Made by a program: the position numbers and the translations under genes. DNA of 64,000 nucleotides. It comes from Syntrophaceae bacterium. Its GTDB lineage: Bacteria > Desulfobacterota > Syntrophia > Syntrophales > UBA2192. Of the stretch, positions 62,395-64,000 are shown piece after piece; within the stretch, counting starts at the first letter, position 1; each line of letters starts with the position of its first letter. The notes beneath the pieces are model-generated. The model searched no databases, had not been told where the DNA came from, and saw nothing but the letters and a program-made list of their open reading frames with translations. The stretch covers positions 296,001 through 360,000 of the forward strand of contig JABLXY010000004.1 in the NCBI GenBank assembly GCA_013177795.1, written 5' to 3'.

Positions 62395-62849
62395 GACAGC
62401 TTGATGATTCCTTTCAGGCTCCGCTCGATCTCGTCGCCCGACAGGACGCCGACCATCCGCTTCACCAGCTTCCCCTCGCGAAACAGGAGCAGGGAGGGCA
62501 CGCCCTGGATGCCGTACTGCTGGGCCACCCGGGGATTGACCGCGACGTCGGTGCGGGCGATGACCGCACTGCCCTCGTACTTGACGGCGATCTCGTCGAT
62601 CACGGGCGAGAGCATCCGGCAGTAAGGGCACGACGGCGAGTAGAAATAGACCAGGGCGGGCGCCCCGGAGGCCAGGACGTCGCGGGCGAACGTCCCGTCC
62701 CCGGTCTCCACGGGCCTCACGGCGAAGGCCTCGACGGCCAGCGGCGCACGGCACTTCCCGCAGCGGGGCCGGTCGTCGATGCGCGAGCGGGGGACGCGGT
62801 TCTTGGTCCCGCAGCGGAGGCACTCGATGATGACGGCTTCCTGATCCAT
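62391..62849 (-). CDS. Thioredoxin with N-terminal zinc ribbon (thioredoxin 2/TrxC-like)
   Basis: This 152-residue protein has two N-terminal CxxC pairs (CLRCG and CGKC) forming a zinc ribbon as in E. coli TrxC, then a thioredoxin domain with the active site CPYC (FYSPSCPYCRMLSP, where CGPC is usual) and the cis-Pro GVPSLLLF. Start ATG 62849 has AGGAA upstream; an upstream ATG at 62873 adds eight residues. It should reduce disulfides in the cytoplasm. Its stop overlaps the gate-domain gene start, so the two are one operon. Confidence 0.87.
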   Translation of the reverse strand: MDQEAVIIECLRCGTKNRVPRSRIDDRPRCGKCRAPLAVEAFAVRPVETGDGTFARDVLASGAPALVYFYSPSCPYCRMLSPVIDEIAVKYEGSAVIARTDVAVNPRVAQQYGIQGVPSLLLFREGKLVKRMVGVLSGDEIERSLKGIIKLS

Positions 62850-62919
62850 TGCTTTCCTGAACTTCATCGGCATGCCGGGCCCACATTCCTTACGGCACAG
62901 ACATCTCGACGGAGATGTG

Positions 62920-63402
62920 TCATCTGGCCACGTTGACCGGCACGGGCTTGAGCAGCTTCACGAGGTCAGCGGGCCTCATTTCCACGAGGAGACCCTTGCG
63001 GCCCGCGTTGATGTAGATCACGGGCAGGGAGAGGATCGTCTCCTCGACGTAGACGGGCAGGGCCTTCTTCGTGCCGAAGGGCGACGTCCCGCCCACCATG
63101 TAGCCCGTGTGGCGGTGCGCCGCCGCAGGGTCGCAGGGCTGCACCGCCTTGACGCCCAGGATGCGGGCGAGCTCCTTGGTGGAGACCTCCCGGTCGCCGT
63201 GCATGAGCACGATGAAGGGTGCTTTCTTCTCGTCCTCCATGACGAGCGTCTTGACGGTGAGGTGCTCGTCGACGCCGAGCTCCCTCGCGGCGACCTCCGT
63301 TCCCCCCCGTTCCTCGTACTTGTAGGGGCGCGGGATGAAGTCGATCCCGTTGTCCTTCAAGACCCGGATGGCCGGCGTTGCCGGTACGTGATCCTTGCTC
63401 AT
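62920..63402 (-). CDS. ybaK: Cys-tRNA(Pro) deacylase, YbaK/EbsC family
   Basis: This 160-residue protein is of the YbaK trans-editing family, which hydrolyses Cys mischarged on tRNA(Pro). Family segments include VKTLVMEDEKKAPFIVLMHGD with the catalytic Lys, GYMVGGTSPFG and VYINAGRKGLLVEM. The length is normal. It acts as a soluble single-domain enzyme. It is followed on this strand by the thioredoxin/gate operon. The ATG is preceded by GGGGCAGG. Confidence 0.92.
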   Translation of the reverse strand: MSKDHVPATPAIRVLKDNGIDFIPRPYKYEERGGTEVAARELGVDEHLTVKTLVMEDEKKAPFIVLMHGDREVSTKELARILGVKAVQPCDPAAAHRHTGYMVGGTSPFGTKKALPVYVEETILSLPVIYINAGRKGLLVEMRPADLVKLLKPVPVNVAR

Positions 63403-63477
63403 GGGCCTGCCCCGCGTGCGGTACGCTAGGGGTTCCTTAACACGATCGGGGGTCCTTTTGCCATCATCAATCCGCCC

Positions 63478-64000
63478 TCAGAGCAGCCGGTCCGTCGGCA
63501 GCGCATCCAGGATCTTTCTTTCGAGCCTCGAGACGGCGAGACGGGTGAGCCCCCGCGGACCGGCCCAGCGCAGCGGGGTGCCGCCCCCGGCAGACGGAAC
63601 CGGCCCCCGGATCGAGACGGACATGACGTGCACCGTCACGGTGAAATGGGAATACCCGTGCTCGACGGAAAACAAGGCCTTCCCCGGGCTGCCCCTCAGG
63701 CTCAGCTCCTCCCGGAGCAGCCTGCGCAACCCCGCGGCCGGTGTCTCCCCTTCCCTCAGCACGCCGCCCGGGAATCGCCAGAGGCCGCCGAGCAGCCCCC
63801 GGGACGGCCGCCTTGCGAGTAGAAGTTCCCCCCGGTCATTGGCGATGAGCGCGACGGCCGCCTCCCGCCGCGGAACGGCCGCCGGCTTCCGCTTTGCGGG
63901 GATCGCATGCTGGGAGCCTTTTCTCCGCGCCTTGCAGATTGCCCCCAGGGGGCAGGCCGGGCAGTCGGGGCTTCGGGGCGTGCAGACGGCCGAGCCGAGG
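63478..64000 (-). CDS. mutY: A/G-specific adenine glycosylase MutY, C-terminal part
   Basis: The frame runs off the window edge, so only the C-terminal 173 or so residues are visible. It holds the MutY iron-sulfur Cys motif (Cys at SAVCTPRSPDCPACPLGAIC: C-x6-C-x2-C-x5-C), then the linker and the C-terminal NUDIX-like domain LLLARRPSRGLLGGLWRFPGG that recognises 8-oxoG. The N-terminal HhH catalytic part with its catalytic Asp lies beyond base 64000. MutY removes A mispaired with 8-oxoG. The stop at 63478 is about 75 nt upstream of ybaK on this strand. Confidence 0.92.
   Translation of the reverse strand, partial: LGSAVCTPRSPDCPACPLGAICKARRKGSQHAIPAKRKPAAVPRREAAVALIANDRGELLLARRPSRGLLGGLWRFPGGVLREGETPAAGLRRLLREELSLRGSPGKALFSVEHGYSHFTVTVHVMSVSIRGPVPSAGGGTPLRWAGPRGLTRLAVSRLERKILDALPTDRLL

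Overview
The window is a gene-dense, high-GC (roughly 60% or more by eye) stretch of bacterial chromosome around the replication initiation genes. Gene content points to an anaerobic, Gram-negative Deltaproteobacterium (Desulfobacterota, perhaps Syntrophales-like). The Gram-negative signs are Kdo and heptose LPS genes, a TolC-type outer membrane channel and lipoproteins. The anaerobic signs are a split glycine cleavage system and a KamA-type radical SAM enzyme. The taxonomic call is inference. No phage, insertion sequence, CRISPR array, rRNA or tRNA was found.

Layout. 1-9.5 kb: J-domain tail, an aminotransferase, then gcvT-gcvH-gcvPA-gcvPB, a long KamA-type radical SAM protein and lipA (glycine cleavage plus lipoate synthesis). 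9.6-14 kb: PHP-domain protein (with a parS-like site inside it), MagIII-like DNA glycosylase, DegP/HtrA protease and FAH-family hydrolase. 14.4-20.4 kb: a TolC / membrane fusion / ABC ATPase / two-permease export operon. 20.5-27 kb: small metabolic genes, then kdsB-hldD-kdnA-kdnB, which predicts inner-core LPS carrying 8-amino-Kdo. 27-38.4 kb: TrmJ-like methyltransferase, then rsmG-parA-parB-dnaA-dnaN-gyrB-gyrA with two candidate origin segments.

38.4-45.1 kb is the most unusual part. A c-di-GMP (GEMM-I) riboswitch sits in front of a secreted beta-propeller protein. A single-domain response regulator is divergent from it. Next to that is a 943-residue fusion of a membrane anchor, a sigma54-activator-type AAA+ domain, an MshEN (c-di-GMP-binding type) domain and a GspE/PilB secretion ATPase. 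Key catalytic residues are replaced in both ATPase modules. Together these suggest a c-di-GMP-responsive surface or secretion control locus that I cannot match to a named system.

45.5-64 kb: S1-domain protein, glutaredoxin, small conserved proteins, archease-rtcB, a DMT transporter, a second MBL hydrolase, a run of small envelope proteins, a histidine kinase/sigma54 response regulator pair, and nucleoside-gate, thioredoxin, YbaK and MutY (truncated at the window edge).

A second theme is a dispersed family of intergenic elements made of 7- or 8-nt periodic repeats. A G-rich arm usually follows a stop codon, and a C-rich complementary arm follows that. They occur at 8585, 9519, 17730, 23325, 25783 and (one arm only) 61087.
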